A DNA stretch of 64,000 nt, from assembly GCF_963455295.1 (NCBI RefSeq), contig NZ_OY734020.1:3348001-3412000 (forward strand). Reading direction: 5' to 3'. The notes beneath the pieces were generated by a model. The model was not told where the DNA came from, did not search any database, and was given only the letters and a program-made list of their open reading frames with translations. The position numbers and the translations under genes are program-made. The DNA comes from Candidatus Thiodiazotropha sp. CDECU1. GTDB taxonomy: Bacteria > Pseudomonadota > Gammaproteobacteria > Chromatiales > Chromatiaceae. Position 1 is the first letter of the stretch, and the number at the start of each line of letters is the position of its first letter. Positions 1 to 9,531 of the stretch are shown here, one piece after another.

Positions 1-939
1 GATCTGATCGGCCTCGTTGATCTCACCCAGGCTGGCCGCGGCCATCTCCAGGGCCATCTCCCAGCTGACCTCCTTCCACTCACCGCTCTTTTTGATCATC
101 GGCGAGGTCAGGCGGTCACTGCTGTAGAGTCCCTCATAACTATAGCGGTCACGATCGGAGATCCAGGTCTCATTGATCGATTCGTTGTCCCGGGGATGAA
201 CCCGCATCACCCGGTTGCCACGCAGGTGCAGATTGAGGTTCGAACCCAGGCTGTCGTGGGGCGCCACCGCCTCCACTTGAGTCAGTTCCCAGGCCCGCGC
301 ATTGAAGCGGAAGGGTTTGGAGGTAAGCGCACCCACCGGACAGAGGTCGATGACATTGCCGGAGAGTTCGGAGTCGACGCTCTTCTCGATATAGGTGCCT
401 ATGACCATATGCTCACCGCGCCCGGTGGCCCCCATCTCGCGGATGCCCGCGATCTCATCTCCAAACCTCACACAACGGGTACAGTGGATGCAGCGGGTCA
501 TATCGGTGGCAATCAAGGGGCCGATATTCTTATCCGCCACCACGCGTTTGCCCTCGTTATAGCGTGAGACATCCCGGCCATAACCGATGGCCACATCCTG
601 CAGTTCACATTCGCCACCCTGATCGCAGATCGGGCAATCCAGGGGATGGTTGATAAGCAGAAACTCCATGGTCCCCTTCTGTGCGGCCAGCGCCTTCGGG
701 GAACGGGTAAATACCTTCATGCCGTCTGAAACAGGGGTTGCACAGGCCGGCAAGGGTTTCGGCACCTTCTCGACCTCGACCAGACACATCCGGCAGTTGG
801 CGGCAATAGAGAGTTTCTTGTGATAGCAGAAGCGCGGTATACGAATCCCTGCCGCATCGGTGACCTCGATGAGCATGGTGCCGGCCTTTGCCTGCAGCGC
901 TTGACCGTCTACTTCAATGGTGACTGTAGAATCTGTCAT
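1..939 (-). CDS. nuoG: NADH-quinone oxidoreductase subunit G, N-terminal part (runs off left edge)
   Basis: Large iron-sulfur subunit of the peripheral arm of respiratory complex I. The frame is open for 313 codons from an ATG at 939 to the window edge, so the C-terminal molybdopterin-oxidoreductase-like part is missing here. The N-terminus is a plant-type ferredoxin fold with 2Fe-2S cysteines at about C38, C49, C52 and C66. It is followed by the His/Cys-rich HPLDCPICDQGGECELQD segment and a further Cys motif (TRCIHCTRCVRFGDE) for 4Fe-4S clusters. It starts 25 bp after nuoF in the same operon. Identity is secure; the total length is unknown. Confidence 0.96.
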   Translation of the reverse strand, partial: MTDSTVTIEVDGQALQAKAGTMLIEVTDAAGIRIPRFCYHKKLSIAANCRMCLVEVEKVPKPLPACATPVSDGMKVFTRSPKALAAQKGTMEFLLINHPLDCPICDQGGECELQDVAIGYGRDVSRYNEGKRVVADKNIGPLIATDMTRCIHCTRCVRFGDEIAGIREMGATGRGEHMVIGTYIEKSVDSELSGNVIDLCPVGALTSKPFRFNARAWELTQVEAVAPHDSLGSNLNLHLRGNRVMRVHPRDNESINETWISDRDRYSYEGLYSSDRLTSPMIKKSGEWKEVSWEMALEMAAASLGEINEADQI

Positions 940-964
940 CTTCGTGTTCTATCTCTTCAAGACC

Positions 965-2239
965 TCAGCCAACCCCGACCAAGCAGCGCTTGTGGTCGAT
1001 GTGATGCTGAAATTCGTGTCGAAAATGGCGCAACATTCCCTGTACCGGCATCGCCGCCGCATCTCCCAGGGCACAGATGGTTTTGCCACTGATCTTGTCC
1101 GCCACATCATCCAGCAGATCCAGATCCTCCTGTCGCCCCTGGCCGGTTTCGATGCGATGTACAATCCGATAGAGCCAACCTGTACCTTCCCGGCAGGGTG
1201 TGCACTGGCCACACGACTCTTCATGGTAGAAATAGGACATGCGCTCAAGGACCTTGACCATACAGTTGGTGTCATCCAGGACGATGACGGCACCGGAGCC
1301 GAGCATGGAACCCGCACCGGCGATGGAATCGTAATCCATGTTCAGTTGCATCATCTCTTCGCCCGGTATCACCGGTGCGGATGACCCGCCGGGAATGACC
1401 GCCTTGATCTTACGCCCATCCTTCATACCCCCCGCCATCTGCAACAGTTCGGAGAACGGGGTACCCATGGGGATCTCAAATACACCCGGATTGTTGATGT
1501 TGCCCGAGATGGAGAAGAGTTTGGAACCGCCGCTGTTTTTCACCCCGATATCGGAGAACCACTCACCCCCCTTTTCCATGATCATCGGTATCGATGCCAG
1601 GCTTTCGGTATTGTTGATAATGGTGGGGCAGCCATACAGACCATAGTGGGCCGGAAATGGCGGTTTGTAGCGGGGTTGTCCCTTTTTACCTTCAATGGAC
1701 TCCAGCAGGGCCGTCTCTTCGCCGCAGATGTAGGCACCCGCGCCGAGATGGCTGTGCAGTTCGAAGTCAAATCCGGATCCGAGCAGATCATTACCCAAAA
1801 AGCCGGCCTTTCGCGCCTCTTCCAGGGCCTGTTCAAAGCGCTCGTAGGGTTCCCAGAACTCACCCCGGATATAGTTGTAGCCACGGGTGGCACCGATGGC
1901 ATAGCCGGCAATCACCATCCCCTCGATCAATTGATGGGGGTTATAGCGCAGAATATCCCGATCCTTGAAGGTACCGGGTTCACCCTCGTCTGAGTTACAG
2001 ACCACATATTTCTGCCCAGGTGCATTGCGGGAGATGAAGCTCCATTTCAGTCCGGTCGGGAAGCCGGCGCCGCCACGTCCGCGCAATCCCGATTTCTTGA
2101 CCTCTTCGATAATCGAATCAGGTGCGGTCTTTTCAGTGAGAATTTTTTTCAGCATCTCGTAACCGCCACGACTCTGATACTGCTCAAGCAGCCAGGGGCG
2201 TTCGAGATCCAGGGTGCGTAAACAGACTTCGTTGGCCAT
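965..2239 (-). CDS. nuoF: NADH-quinone oxidoreductase subunit F
   Basis: NADH-binding, FMN-containing 51-kDa subunit where electrons enter complex I. At 424 aa it has normal family length. The [13 protein letters not shown] segment near residue 55 is the NADH/FMN-binding glycine-rich loop. The [14 protein letters not shown] motif near residue 345 supplies three of the four cysteines of the N3 4Fe-4S cluster, and the fourth lies in the C-terminal [10 protein letters not shown] segment. It is preceded by nuoE after only 5 bp and followed by nuoG. No oddities were seen. Confidence 0.97.
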   Translation of the reverse strand: MANEVCLRTLDLERPWLLEQYQSRGGYEMLKKILTEKTAPDSIIEEVKKSGLRGRGGAGFPTGLKWSFISRNAPGQKYVVCNSDEGEPGTFKDRDILRYNPHQLIEGMVIAGYAIGATRGYNYIRGEFWEPYERFEQALEEARKAGFLGNDLLGSGFDFELHSHLGAGAYICGEETALLESIEGKKGQPRYKPPFPAHYGLYGCPTIINNTESLASIPMIMEKGGEWFSDIGVKNSGGSKLFSISGNINNPGVFEIPMGTPFSELLQMAGGMKDGRKIKAVIPGGSSAPVIPGEEMMQLNMDYDSIAGAGSMLGSGAVIVLDDTNCMVKVLERMSYFYHEESCGQCTPCREGTGWLYRIVHRIETGQGRQEDLDLLDDVADKISGKTICALGDAAAMPVQGMLRHFRHEFQHHIDHKRCLVGVG

Positions 2240-2244
2240 CCGAT

Positions 2245-2751
2245 CTACTCCAGGCCTTCCAGGATCGCATCCACGATCTCTGGGGTCAGGTTTTCATAAT
2301 ATTGTCTACCGATCTGCATCATCGGTGCGCCACCGCAGGCACCGAGACACTCCACCTCTTTGAGTGAAAAGCGGCCGTCTTCCGTCACTTCACCGAAGCC
2401 GATGCCTAGTTTCTTTTCAAGATGATCCACAATAAGGTCTGATTTATTGGTCATACAGGAGACATTGGTACAGACACAGATTTTATGCTTACCGACCGGC
2501 TTCAGCTCATACATGGAGTAGAAGGTCGCCACTTCATATACCGCGATCGGCGGCATCTCCAGATACATCGCAACCTGATCCATCAACGGGGTGGTGAGCC
2601 AACCACCGTTCTCCTCTTGCACGATCATCAGTGCACCCATCACTGCGGACTGTTTCCACTCCGGTGGGTATTTGGCTATCCAGCGGTCTATCTCCTCCCG
2701 GACTTCCGGGGTGAAGAGCTCCCTATTCTCATTTACAGTAGTTGTCGTCAT
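2245..2751 (-). CDS. nuoE: NADH-quinone oxidoreductase subunit E
   Basis: 24-kDa thioredoxin-like 2Fe-2S subunit of complex I, which pairs with NuoF in the NADH dehydrogenase module. At 168 aa it has the usual length. The 2Fe-2S ligands are visible as CTNVSC in the middle and CLGACG near the C-terminus. It lies between nuoD and nuoF with short spacers, consistent with one transcript. Confidence 0.96.
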   Translation of the reverse strand: MTTTTVNENRELFTPEVREEIDRWIAKYPPEWKQSAVMGALMIVQEENGGWLTTPLMDQVAMYLEMPPIAVYEVATFYSMYELKPVGKHKICVCTNVSCMTNKSDLIVDHLEKKLGIGFGEVTEDGRFSLKEVECLGACGGAPMMQIGRQYYENLTPEIVDAILEGLE

Positions 2752-2763
2752 CTAATCTCTTTC

Positions 2764-4017
2764 TTAACGATCTATTTCGCCGAACACCACATCCATGGTG
2801 CCGATAATTGCCACCACGTCGGCCAGCATGTGACCTTTGACCATCTCATCCATGGCCGCAAGATGGGGAAATCCCGGTGCGCGTATCTTCAACCGGTAGG
2901 GTTTATTGGCGCCATCGGAGATGATGTAGCAACCGAACTCTCCCTTGGGGGCCTCTACCGCGGCATACGCCTCACCTACGGGAGGACAATAGCCCTCGGT
3001 AAACAGCTTGAAGTGGTGGATCAGGCCCTCCATGTCCTCTTTCATATCAGTCCTGGTGGGTGCGACTATCTTGTTGTCATCCAGCATCACCGGACCCGGG
3101 TTTGCGCGCAACCAATCGATACACTGTTTGATGATGCGATTGGATTGACGCATCTCCTCGATCCGCACCAGATAACGATCATAACAATCGCCGTTTTTCC
3201 CCACGGGGATATCGAAATCCACCTTGTCGTAGGCCGCATAGGACTGTTTCTTACGCAGATCCCAAGCCACCCCTGAACCGCGTATCATGGGACCGGTAAA
3301 ACCCAACTGCAACGCCCGCTCAGGTGAGACCACACCAATGCCGACAGTACGCTGTTTCCAGATGCGATTGTCGGTCAACAGGGTCTCATACTCGTCGACC
3401 AATCCGGGAAAGCGGTTGCTGAAATCTTCGATGAAATCGAGCAATGAGCCCTGCCGTTTCTCATTCCGCACCGCTACATCGCGTCCTGTGACCCACTGGC
3501 TTGCCTGGTACTGGGGCATCTGCTCCGGCAGATCCCGATAGACGCCACCAGGCCGATAATAGGCCGCGTGCATACGTGCGCCGGATACTGCTTCATAGCA
3601 GTCAAGCAGATCCTCACGTTCACGAAAGGCATACAGGAAAACGGTCATCGCCCCCACATCGAGGGCATGGGTACCCAGCCACATCAGGTGATTGAGGATA
3701 CGCGTGATCTCATCAAACAAGGTGCGGATATATTGCGCACGGATCGGTACATCTATCCCCAGCAGTTTCTCTATCGCCCTGACATAGCCGTGTTCGTTAC
3801 ACATCATCGACACATAGTCGAGACGGTCCATGTAGGGAATGCTCTGGTTATAGGGTTTGCTCTCGGCCAATTTTTCTGTAGCGCGATGCAGCAGCCCGAT
3901 GTGCGGATCGGCGCGTTCGATCACCTCGCCATCCATCTCCAGCACCAGGCGTAGAACACCGTGGGCCGCCGGATGCTGGGGTCCGAAATTCAGGGTGTAG
4001 TTATGGATCTCAGGCAT
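2764..4017 (-). CDS. nuoD: NADH-quinone oxidoreductase subunit D
   Basis: 49-kDa subunit that helps form the quinone-binding chamber of complex I and is related to the large subunit of NiFe hydrogenases. I place the start at the ATG at 4017, giving 417 aa beginning [20 protein letters not shown]. That is where family similarity begins and it overlaps the nuoC stop by 8 bp. A longer frame opens at 4068 but would extend deep into nuoC. NuoC and NuoD are separate proteins here, unlike the fused NuoCD of E. coli. Confidence 0.96.
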   Translation of the reverse strand: MPEIHNYTLNFGPQHPAAHGVLRLVLEMDGEVIERADPHIGLLHRATEKLAESKPYNQSIPYMDRLDYVSMMCNEHGYVRAIEKLLGIDVPIRAQYIRTLFDEITRILNHLMWLGTHALDVGAMTVFLYAFREREDLLDCYEAVSGARMHAAYYRPGGVYRDLPEQMPQYQASQWVTGRDVAVRNEKRQGSLLDFIEDFSNRFPGLVDEYETLLTDNRIWKQRTVGIGVVSPERALQLGFTGPMIRGSGVAWDLRKKQSYAAYDKVDFDIPVGKNGDCYDRYLVRIEEMRQSNRIIKQCIDWLRANPGPVMLDDNKIVAPTRTDMKEDMEGLIHHFKLFTEGYCPPVGEAYAAVEAPKGEFGCYIISDGANKPYRLKIRAPGFPHLAAMDEMVKGHMLADVVAIIGTMDVVFGEIDR

Positions 4018-4729
4018 CGCTGGCGTCCTGGGTGGCGCTATCCTCATTGAGATAGCGGTTGTCATCACGTGTCACCCGCGGCACCAGGGTGCGTGGATCG
4101 ATGCTCACGGGTTCATAGATGACCCGTTGCAGATTTGGATCGTAGCGCATCTCAACCTGGCCGATAAGCGGGAAATCCTTGCGGAAAGGGTGCCCGATAA
4201 AACCGTAGTCGGTAAGAATACGCCGCAGATCGGGATGCCCTTCGAACAGGATACCGTAAAGATCGAAGGCCTCCCGTTCAAACCAGTCTGCGCTTGACCA
4301 CACAGCCACCAACGAGGCCAGGATCGGCTGTTCGGTATCGACGAAGACCCGCAGCCTCAAGCGTGTGTTATGGCTGACGGAGAGCAGATGATAGACCGCT
4401 GCATAGCGGTTCGACTCCATCGATTCCAACTCACCAAGTGGCGTCACACCGCGTCCGAACCCGCTATTGGGTGCGCTATCGGTCTGCCATTCGGATTGGC
4501 CATAGGAAGAGTAGTCGACGCCGCAGACATCGATCAGCTGCTCAAATGCAAACTGCTGGTCATCCTTGAGACCTAAGGCCACATCGCTGAGGTGTTCCAC
4601 CGGCACCACCAGGGTTACCTCACCACAGCTTCGTTCCACACTGCAGCCTAGCTCTGCGAACGCTTGGGTAAGATCCTCGGCCAGCCGATCAAGACGATCA
4701 TGCATCCCGTTTTGCGCACTGCTGCTCAT
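4010..4729 (-). CDS. nuoC: NADH-quinone oxidoreductase subunit C
   Basis: 30-kDa subunit of the complex I connecting module. The family signature [15 protein letters not shown] is present around residue 150, followed by the conserved [13 protein letters not shown] and HPFRKDFPL segments. At 239 aa it is slightly long, because of a central stretch with little family character around residues 85-110. It overlaps nuoD by 8 bp, suggesting translational coupling. Confidence 0.95.
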   Translation of the reverse strand: MSSSAQNGMHDRLDRLAEDLTQAFAELGCSVERSCGEVTLVVPVEHLSDVALGLKDDQQFAFEQLIDVCGVDYSSYGQSEWQTDSAPNSGFGRGVTPLGELESMESNRYAAVYHLLSVSHNTRLRLRVFVDTEQPILASLVAVWSSADWFEREAFDLYGILFEGHPDLRRILTDYGFIGHPFRKDFPLIGQVEMRYDPNLQRVIYEPVSIDPRTLVPRVTRDDNRYLNEDSATQDASDA

Positions 4730-4741
4730 GTCATCTCCACC

Positions 4742-5218
4742 TTAGCGTGCAATGGTACTGGTACGACGAATCTTGTCCTGCAGCTGGAGCACCCCATACA
4801 GCAGTGCCTCGGCGGTTGGCGGACAACCTGGGACATAGACATCGACCGGGACCACCCGATCGCATCCCCTTACCACCGAATAGGAGTAGTGATAGTAACC
4901 GCCTCCGTTGGCGCAGGAGCCCATGGATATGACCCAGCGTGGTTCTGCCATCTGATCGTAGACCTTACGCAATGCGGGAGCCATTTTATTGACCAGGGTA
5001 CCCGCCACGATCATCACATCGGATTGGCGGGGACTGGGACGGAAAACGATACCGAAGCGGTCCATGTCATAGCGTGCGGCAGCGGCATGCATCATCTCCA
5101 CTGCGCAGCAAGCCAAGCCGAACGTCATCGGCCACATCGAACCGGTCCTTGCCCAGTTGATCAGCTTATCCGCAGAAGTGGTGATGACACCCTTCTCCAG
5201 AATACCTTCAATTCCCAC
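4742..5218 (-). CDS. nuoB: NADH-quinone oxidoreductase subunit B
   Basis: 20-kDa PSST subunit that carries the terminal N2 4Fe-4S cluster next to the quinone site. The tandem cysteines in [12 protein letters not shown], the GSCANGGG motif and [11 protein letters not shown] give the four cluster ligands. The length of 158 aa is typical. It sits between nuoA and nuoC. Confidence 0.97.
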   Translation of the reverse strand: MGIEGILEKGVITTSADKLINWARTGSMWPMTFGLACCAVEMMHAAAARYDMDRFGIVFRPSPRQSDVMIVAGTLVNKMAPALRKVYDQMAEPRWVISMGSCANGGGYYHYSYSVVRGCDRVVPVDVYVPGCPPTAEALLYGVLQLQDKIRRTSTIAR

Positions 5219-5264
5219 TAGCTACCTCCAGAAGCAGATGAATATACCCCAGATACCGGGCCGA

Positions 5265-5621
5265 TTACTCCCATTCCAAGGCTCCCTTCTTCCATTCGTA
5301 GATGAAGCCGATAACAAGAATGGCGAGGAAAATCATCATGGCGATGAATCCGACCATGCCGATCTGATCCAAAACCACGGCCCAGGGGAAGAGAAAGGCG
5401 ATCTCGAGATCGAAAATGATGAACAGGATGGCAACCAGGTAGTAACGCACATCGAACTTCATGCGCGAATCCTCGAACGCTTCAAAACCGCATTCGTAGG
5501 GAGAGTTTTTTTCATCATCGGGTTTGCGCGTACCCAATAGAAAACCGATTCCGATAACCACACCACCCATCACGAAGGCTACTGAGAGAAAAATCAGGAT
5601 GGGTAAGTAGTTTTCGAGCAT
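5265..5621 (-). CDS. nuoA: NADH-quinone oxidoreductase subunit A
   Basis: Small membrane subunit of complex I at the junction of the two arms. The 118-aa sequence has three hydrophobic segments (near residues 5-27, 60-80 and 85-108). It also has the conserved loop with the acidic/cysteine element [20 protein letters not shown] between the first two segments. It is the first gene of the nuo operon; a promoter-like sequence lies about 65 bp upstream. Confidence 0.96.
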   Translation of the reverse strand: MLENYLPILIFLSVAFVMGGVVIGIGFLLGTRKPDDEKNSPYECGFEAFEDSRMKFDVRYYLVAILFIIFDLEIAFLFPWAVVLDQIGMVGFIAMMIFLAILVIGFIYEWKKGALEWE

Positions 5622-5684
5622 CAGAGTGCCGCCCCCGTGTTGTTTAGTCGTTGTGTAATTAGATAATCATCCGGGAAGGTCAGC

Positions 5685-5714
5685 AGTCTATCCTTAGCCA
5701 CATTCTCGTGTCAA
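5685..5714 (-). promoter_or_regulatory. Candidate sigma70 promoter for the nuo operon
   Basis: On the minus strand there is TTGACA-N18-TAGACT. The -35 matches consensus exactly and the -10 matches four of six positions, with the longer 18-bp spacer. It lies between tRNA-Leu and nuoA. This is read from sequence only; no transcription data support it. Confidence 0.4.
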
Positions 5715-5824
5715 GTGGAAACTAAATTAAATACTTCAATTAATTCATGCAGTTACGATACTTTTTTTTAGTATTCCGATTCACTTGGTTTGTTATATAC
5801 CAAACATCGTCCTGCCTTGAATTT

Positions 5825-5909
5825 TGGTACCGATGGCCGGATTTGAACCGGCACGGCTTTCGCCACTACCCCCTCAAGATAGCGTGTCTACCAATTCCAC
5901 CACATCGGC
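5825..5909 (-). tRNA. leuU: tRNA-Leu (anticodon GAG)
   Basis: An 85-nt cloverleaf reads on the minus strand. The 7-bp acceptor stem starts GCCGATG and closes with a G-U first pair. The D arm contains GGTAGACAC, and the anticodon stem CTATC/GGTAG carries loop TTGAGGG, giving anticodon GAG. A class-II long variable arm follows, then the T arm GGTTCAAATCC, with discriminator A and an encoded CCA. Its position directly after secG matches leuU in enterobacteria, where it is also tRNA-Leu(GAG). Confidence 0.95.
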
Positions 5910-5930
5910 AAAAACTCGTCCTGGCCAGGC

Positions 5931-6404
5931 CTACTCCCTGACCTGCTCCGTTGACTCCTCTGCAGTCGCACTGCCCGCCTCCTCCGAGGTCATCGGCTCT
6001 GCTGCAGGTGTCACTGCTTCTACCGCAGGCGTCGCCTCAGCTGGTTCAGCCGCCGGGGCAATTGCAGGAATATCGCTCTCTACCGGAACCGGTGGGATGT
6101 CACTCCGTTGGACCTCTTCCACCTGAACTCCCGGGGCCTGATCCAAAACTTCCATGACGCCCACCTGTTCGTTTCTCTGGGCAGCGAAATAGGCCATCAC
6201 CATACTGGTGACGAAGAAAATTGTCGCCAGCAAGGCGGTTGTCCGGGTGAGAAACGAGGCCGACCCCTTGGCACCAAAAACGGTACCCGAGGCCCCACTG
6301 CCGAAGGCAGCCCCCATATCCGCGCCTTTCCCGTGCTGTATCAGGATCAATCCCACCAGGCCAACGGCCAGGAAGATATGAAACACGGTCAATATTGTTT
6401 GCAT
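5931..6404 (-). CDS. secG: Preprotein translocase subunit SecG
   Basis: Small accessory subunit of the SecYEG protein-export channel. It has two transmembrane helices (about residues 2-20 and 52-72) with the typical linker containing IQHGKGADMGAAFGSGASGTVFG, split here as a glycine-rich loop of the family. At 157 aa it is longer than the usual ~110. The extra C-terminal ~60 residues are rich in Ala, Glu, Pro and Val and look low-complexity. It is followed after 21 bp by tRNA-Leu. Confidence 0.9.
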   Translation of the reverse strand: MQTILTVFHIFLAVGLVGLILIQHGKGADMGAAFGSGASGTVFGAKGSASFLTRTTALLATIFFVTSMVMAYFAAQRNEQVGVMEVLDQAPGVQVEEVQRSDIPPVPVESDIPAIAPAAEPAEATPAVEAVTPAAEPMTSEEAGSATAEESTEQVRE

Positions 6405-6416
6405 TTGCTTAAGTCC

Positions 6417-6433
6417 TAGTGCCTGTTAACACT
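6417..6433. repeat. Solo remnant resembling the end of the foldback element at 21109-21377
   Basis: The 17 bp TAGTGCCTGTTAACACT differs at one base from the outer end of the 269-bp foldback element (TAGGGCCTGTTAACACT). It occupies half of the 32-bp gap between tpiA and secG. It could be a decayed insertion end or chance similarity around the GTTAAC palindrome. Confidence 0.4.
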
Positions 6434-6436
6434 GTT

Positions 6437-7189
6437 TCAATCCGCAGCGGTGCAGATACCCAGGAAATCCTCAGCCTTAAGGGAGGCTCCACCAATCAAG
6501 CCCCCATCGATATCGGGCTTTCCGATCAGTTCAGCGGCATTTCCCGGTTTCATCGAGCCACCATAGAGGATTCGTACCGCTTCCGCTACCTCACCACTCT
6601 TCTCGGCCACCCGGGCACGAATGAAGGCATGCACCTCCTGTGCCTGATCGGGGGTTGCGGTCTTACCTGTGCCAATGGCCCAGACCGGCTCGTAGGCGAT
6701 GACGCCTTCAGCCAAGGCCTCGACACCCTCAAGCGCTATAACCGCATCCAGCTGACGTGCCACCACTTCATTGGTGGTGCCTGCCTCCCGCTCGTCCAGG
6801 GTCTCGCCGATACACAGGATGGGTATCAATCCCGCTGCCCGCGCCACCGCAAATTTCTTTGCCACCAACTGATCGCTCTCTGCATGGTAGGTGCGGCGTT
6901 CAGAGTGCCCGACAATCACGTACTTGCAGTCGAAATCGTTGAACATGGACGCTGCCACCTCACCGGTGAATGCGCCGGAGGACTCTGTAGACAGATCCTG
7001 GCCGCCCCAAGCGATAGCGCTGCCTGAAAGCAGTTTCTGCACCTCGGGGATATAGACAGCAGGCGGACAAACCGCCACTTCCGCAGCCTTGACCTCATCA
7101 ACACCTTGTTTGATGCCATCGAGTAAGCTGCGGACACTCTCGAGTGAACCGTTCATCTTCCAGTTTCCGGCAACCAATGGTCTGCGCAT
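6437..7189 (-). CDS. tpiA: Triose-phosphate isomerase
   Basis: Interconverts dihydroxyacetone phosphate and glyceraldehyde 3-phosphate in glycolysis and gluconeogenesis. The catalytic lysine is in the N-terminal GNWKMNGS, the electrophilic histidine in VIVGHSERR, and the general base glutamate in [14 protein letters not shown], followed by the mobile loop 6. The C-terminal phosphate-binding ILYGGSMKP and GLIGGASLK are intact. At 250 aa it is a typical (beta/alpha)8 barrel. It lies between glmM and secG, a common gammaproteobacterial arrangement. Confidence 0.96.
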   Translation of the reverse strand: MRRPLVAGNWKMNGSLESVRSLLDGIKQGVDEVKAAEVAVCPPAVYIPEVQKLLSGSAIAWGGQDLSTESSGAFTGEVAASMFNDFDCKYVIVGHSERRTYHAESDQLVAKKFAVARAAGLIPILCIGETLDEREAGTTNEVVARQLDAVIALEGVEALAEGVIAYEPVWAIGTGKTATPDQAQEVHAFIRARVAEKSGEVAEAVRILYGGSMKPGNAAELIGKPDIDGGLIGGASLKAEDFLGICTAAD

Positions 7190-7321
7190 GCCTTCACTCC
7201 TGCGATCAAAAGAAAGCGCGCTAGCTTAACGGTCAATGGGATTTAAATCAATCTCAATCGGCACCAAACCAGGTGAATATCGCATTCTTACCAGGCCCTG
7301 TAGGCACTATTGCAAGCGGTC

Positions 7322-8665
7322 CTAGCTGGTGACCAACTCCTTCACCGTGGCGGCTATATGGCCTGACAGGTCATCAACCTGTGCCCCGTCACTGCCCTCC
7401 ACCATCACCCGGATCAGCGGTTCCGTCCCAGAGGGCCGGAGTAAGACGCGCCCACCGCTGCCCATTTCGACTTCAGCTTCGCGGACCGACCGTCTCACCT
7501 GCTCAGAATCCATGATCTCTTGCGGGTTTCTGCTGCCAAGATGGATATTCGTCAGTTTTTGAGGATATTTACTCATCCCGGCACACAACTCTCGCAAGCT
7601 GCTGTTGGTTGCGTACATCTCTTCCAATACCTGCAGGGCGGCGATGATCCCGTCACCTGTGGTGGTGCGGTCCAAACAGATGATATGCCCGGATTGTTCA
7701 CCCCCAAGCACCCAGCCTTTTTCAGTCAGACGCTCCATGATGTAGCGATCACCCACTTGGGTGCGCTCAAAAACCACCCCATGATCCCGCAATGCATGTT
7801 CCAGTCCGAGATTGCTCATCAGGGTGCCTACAACCGCACCTTTGAGCACACCATGTCTCATCCTGGAACAGGCGATGATATAGAGTATTTCATCACCATC
7901 CACCTCCTGGCCCTGGTCATCGACCATGATCAGTCGATCGCCGTCACCATCCAGGGCAACACCCAGATCCGCTTCATGCTCCAGTACCGCCTTCTTCAGA
8001 TACTCGGGATAGGTCGATCCGACGCCATCATTGATATTGAATCCGTTGGGTTGGTTACCGATTGCGATTACATCGGCACCCATCTCATCGAATACATAGG
8101 GGGCAATGTTGTATGTTGCGCCATTGGCGCAATCGACCACGATCTTCAACCCTTTGAATCGGGTCTTCAGGGGAATCGTGCTCTTGCAGAATTCTATATA
8201 GCGCCCCTCCGCCGCCATCTTCTCTGCTCTGCCCAGGTTGGATGAGTCTACCGTCAGCAGCGGCTTCTCCATCTGTGCCTCGATCGCGGACTCCACCTCA
8301 TCCGGGAGTTTGAGGCCCTCGGCGGAGAAGAACTTGATACCATTGTCCTGATAGGGATTATGGGAGGCACTGATGACGACCCCTGCCTGGGCGTGCAATG
8401 TTCGGGTCAGATAGGCAACACTCGGGGTCGGCATGGGACCCAACAGGGTGATATTGACACCTGCCGCCGTCAGTCCGGCCTCAAGGGCCGATTCCAGCAG
8501 ATAGCCTGAGATGCGGGTATCTTTTCCGATCAACACCCGGCTTTTGTCCTCGGTACCCAGTACCTTGCCTACGGCCCAGCCTAACTTGAGGACGAATTCA
8601 GGGGTAATTGGCCCCTCACCGAATCGCCCCCGCACCCCATCTGTTCCAAAATATTTCCGACTCAC
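7322..8665 (-). CDS. glmM: Phosphoglucosamine mutase
   Basis: Converts glucosamine 6-phosphate to glucosamine 1-phosphate on the way to UDP-GlcNAc for peptidoglycan and lipopolysaccharide. The active-site phosphoserine is Ser101 in [17 protein letters not shown]. The metal-binding loop ALDGDGDRL, the sugar-specificity loop GGEQSGHI and the C-terminal phosphate loop [11 protein letters not shown] are all present. The length of 447 aa is typical. It lies 17 bp after folP, in the usual folP-glmM pair. Confidence 0.96.
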   Translation of the reverse strand: MSRKYFGTDGVRGRFGEGPITPEFVLKLGWAVGKVLGTEDKSRVLIGKDTRISGYLLESALEAGLTAAGVNITLLGPMPTPSVAYLTRTLHAQAGVVISASHNPYQDNGIKFFSAEGLKLPDEVESAIEAQMEKPLLTVDSSNLGRAEKMAAEGRYIEFCKSTIPLKTRFKGLKIVVDCANGATYNIAPYVFDEMGADVIAIGNQPNGFNINDGVGSTYPEYLKKAVLEHEADLGVALDGDGDRLIMVDDQGQEVDGDEILYIIACSRMRHGVLKGAVVGTLMSNLGLEHALRDHGVVFERTQVGDRYIMERLTEKGWVLGGEQSGHIICLDRTTTGDGIIAALQVLEEMYATNSSLRELCAGMSKYPQKLTNIHLGSRNPQEIMDSEQVRRSVREAEVEMGSGGRVLLRPSGTEPLIRVMVEGSDGAQVDDLSGHIAATVKELVTS

Positions 8666-8682
8666 TGAATCATCCTCACTCG

Positions 8683-9516
8683 CTATGTGGCCGATCTGAC
8701 CGCTGCCACCACTTTGAGGGCATCAACCGTCTCACGCACATCGTGGACCCTGATAATCGCGGCGCCTCCCATTACGGCAACCACGGCCGCCGCGACACTG
8801 CCCATGAGTCGCTCGTTAACGGCCTGATCCCCAATTATCGACCCGATCATCGATTTTCTTGATATCCCAACCAGAACCGGGGCTGCGAGTTCGTGCAACG
8901 CCCGCAGCTCTTTCAACAAGGTAAGATTATGCGCAAGTGTCTTACCGAAGCCAAAACCCGGGTCTACGATCATATTGTGACGCGCAATACCAGCTGCCTC
9001 CCCCGCATCCAGACGCTGGCGCAGAAAGGTTTTCACCTCTTCCACCACATTCTCATACCGAGGTGCATTCTGCATGGTTCTCGGTTCCCCCTGCATATGC
9101 ATGATACAGACCGGCACACCCACCTCGGCCGCCGCCTCCAGCGCACCGGGTTCCTGCAGGGCCATGATGTCATTGATCATACCGGCACCGGCAGAGACTG
9201 CCTCACGCATCACCAGAGGTTTGTTGGTATCAATCGAGATCGGTACAGGAACAGCCTGTACAAGCCTTTCAATGATGGGAATGACACGGTCCAGCTCCTC
9301 TTCGACCGATACAGGCTGCGCACCAGGGCGGGTCGACTCTCCACCGATATCGATGATGGTCGCACCCTCCTGCACCATTTCCAGGGCATGCTTTAAACCC
9401 AGATCCGGATTCAGGAAACGCCCACCATCGGAAAACGAGTCGGGGGTCAGGTTGAGGATACCCATGACCTGGGGGGTACCCAGGTCAAGTGGTTTTCCTG
9501 CACAATCGAGAATCAA
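8683..9516 (-). CDS. folP: Dihydropteroate synthase
   Basis: Joins p-aminobenzoate to dihydropterin pyrophosphate in folate synthesis and is the target of sulfonamides. The signatures [16 protein letters not shown] and [12 protein letters not shown] are intact, with the pterin-binding DPGFGFGKT region and the C-terminal IRVHDV. At 277 aa it is normal for the family. It is 15 bp downstream of ftsH. Confidence 0.95.
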   Translation of the reverse strand: MILDCAGKPLDLGTPQVMGILNLTPDSFSDGGRFLNPDLGLKHALEMVQEGATIIDIGGESTRPGAQPVSVEEELDRVIPIIERLVQAVPVPISIDTNKPLVMREAVSAGAGMINDIMALQEPGALEAAAEVGVPVCIMHMQGEPRTMQNAPRYENVVEEVKTFLRQRLDAGEAAGIARHNMIVDPGFGFGKTLAHNLTLLKELRALHELAAPVLVGISRKSMIGSIIGDQAVNERLMGSVAAAVVAVMGGAAIIRVHDVRETVDALKVVAAVRSAT

Positions 9517-9531
9517 TGATAATGCGCTTTA

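Noticed and set aside
5747-5941. Open frames overlapping tRNA-Leu
   Set aside because: They run through the tRNA gene and into secG antisense; the tRNA explains the sequence.
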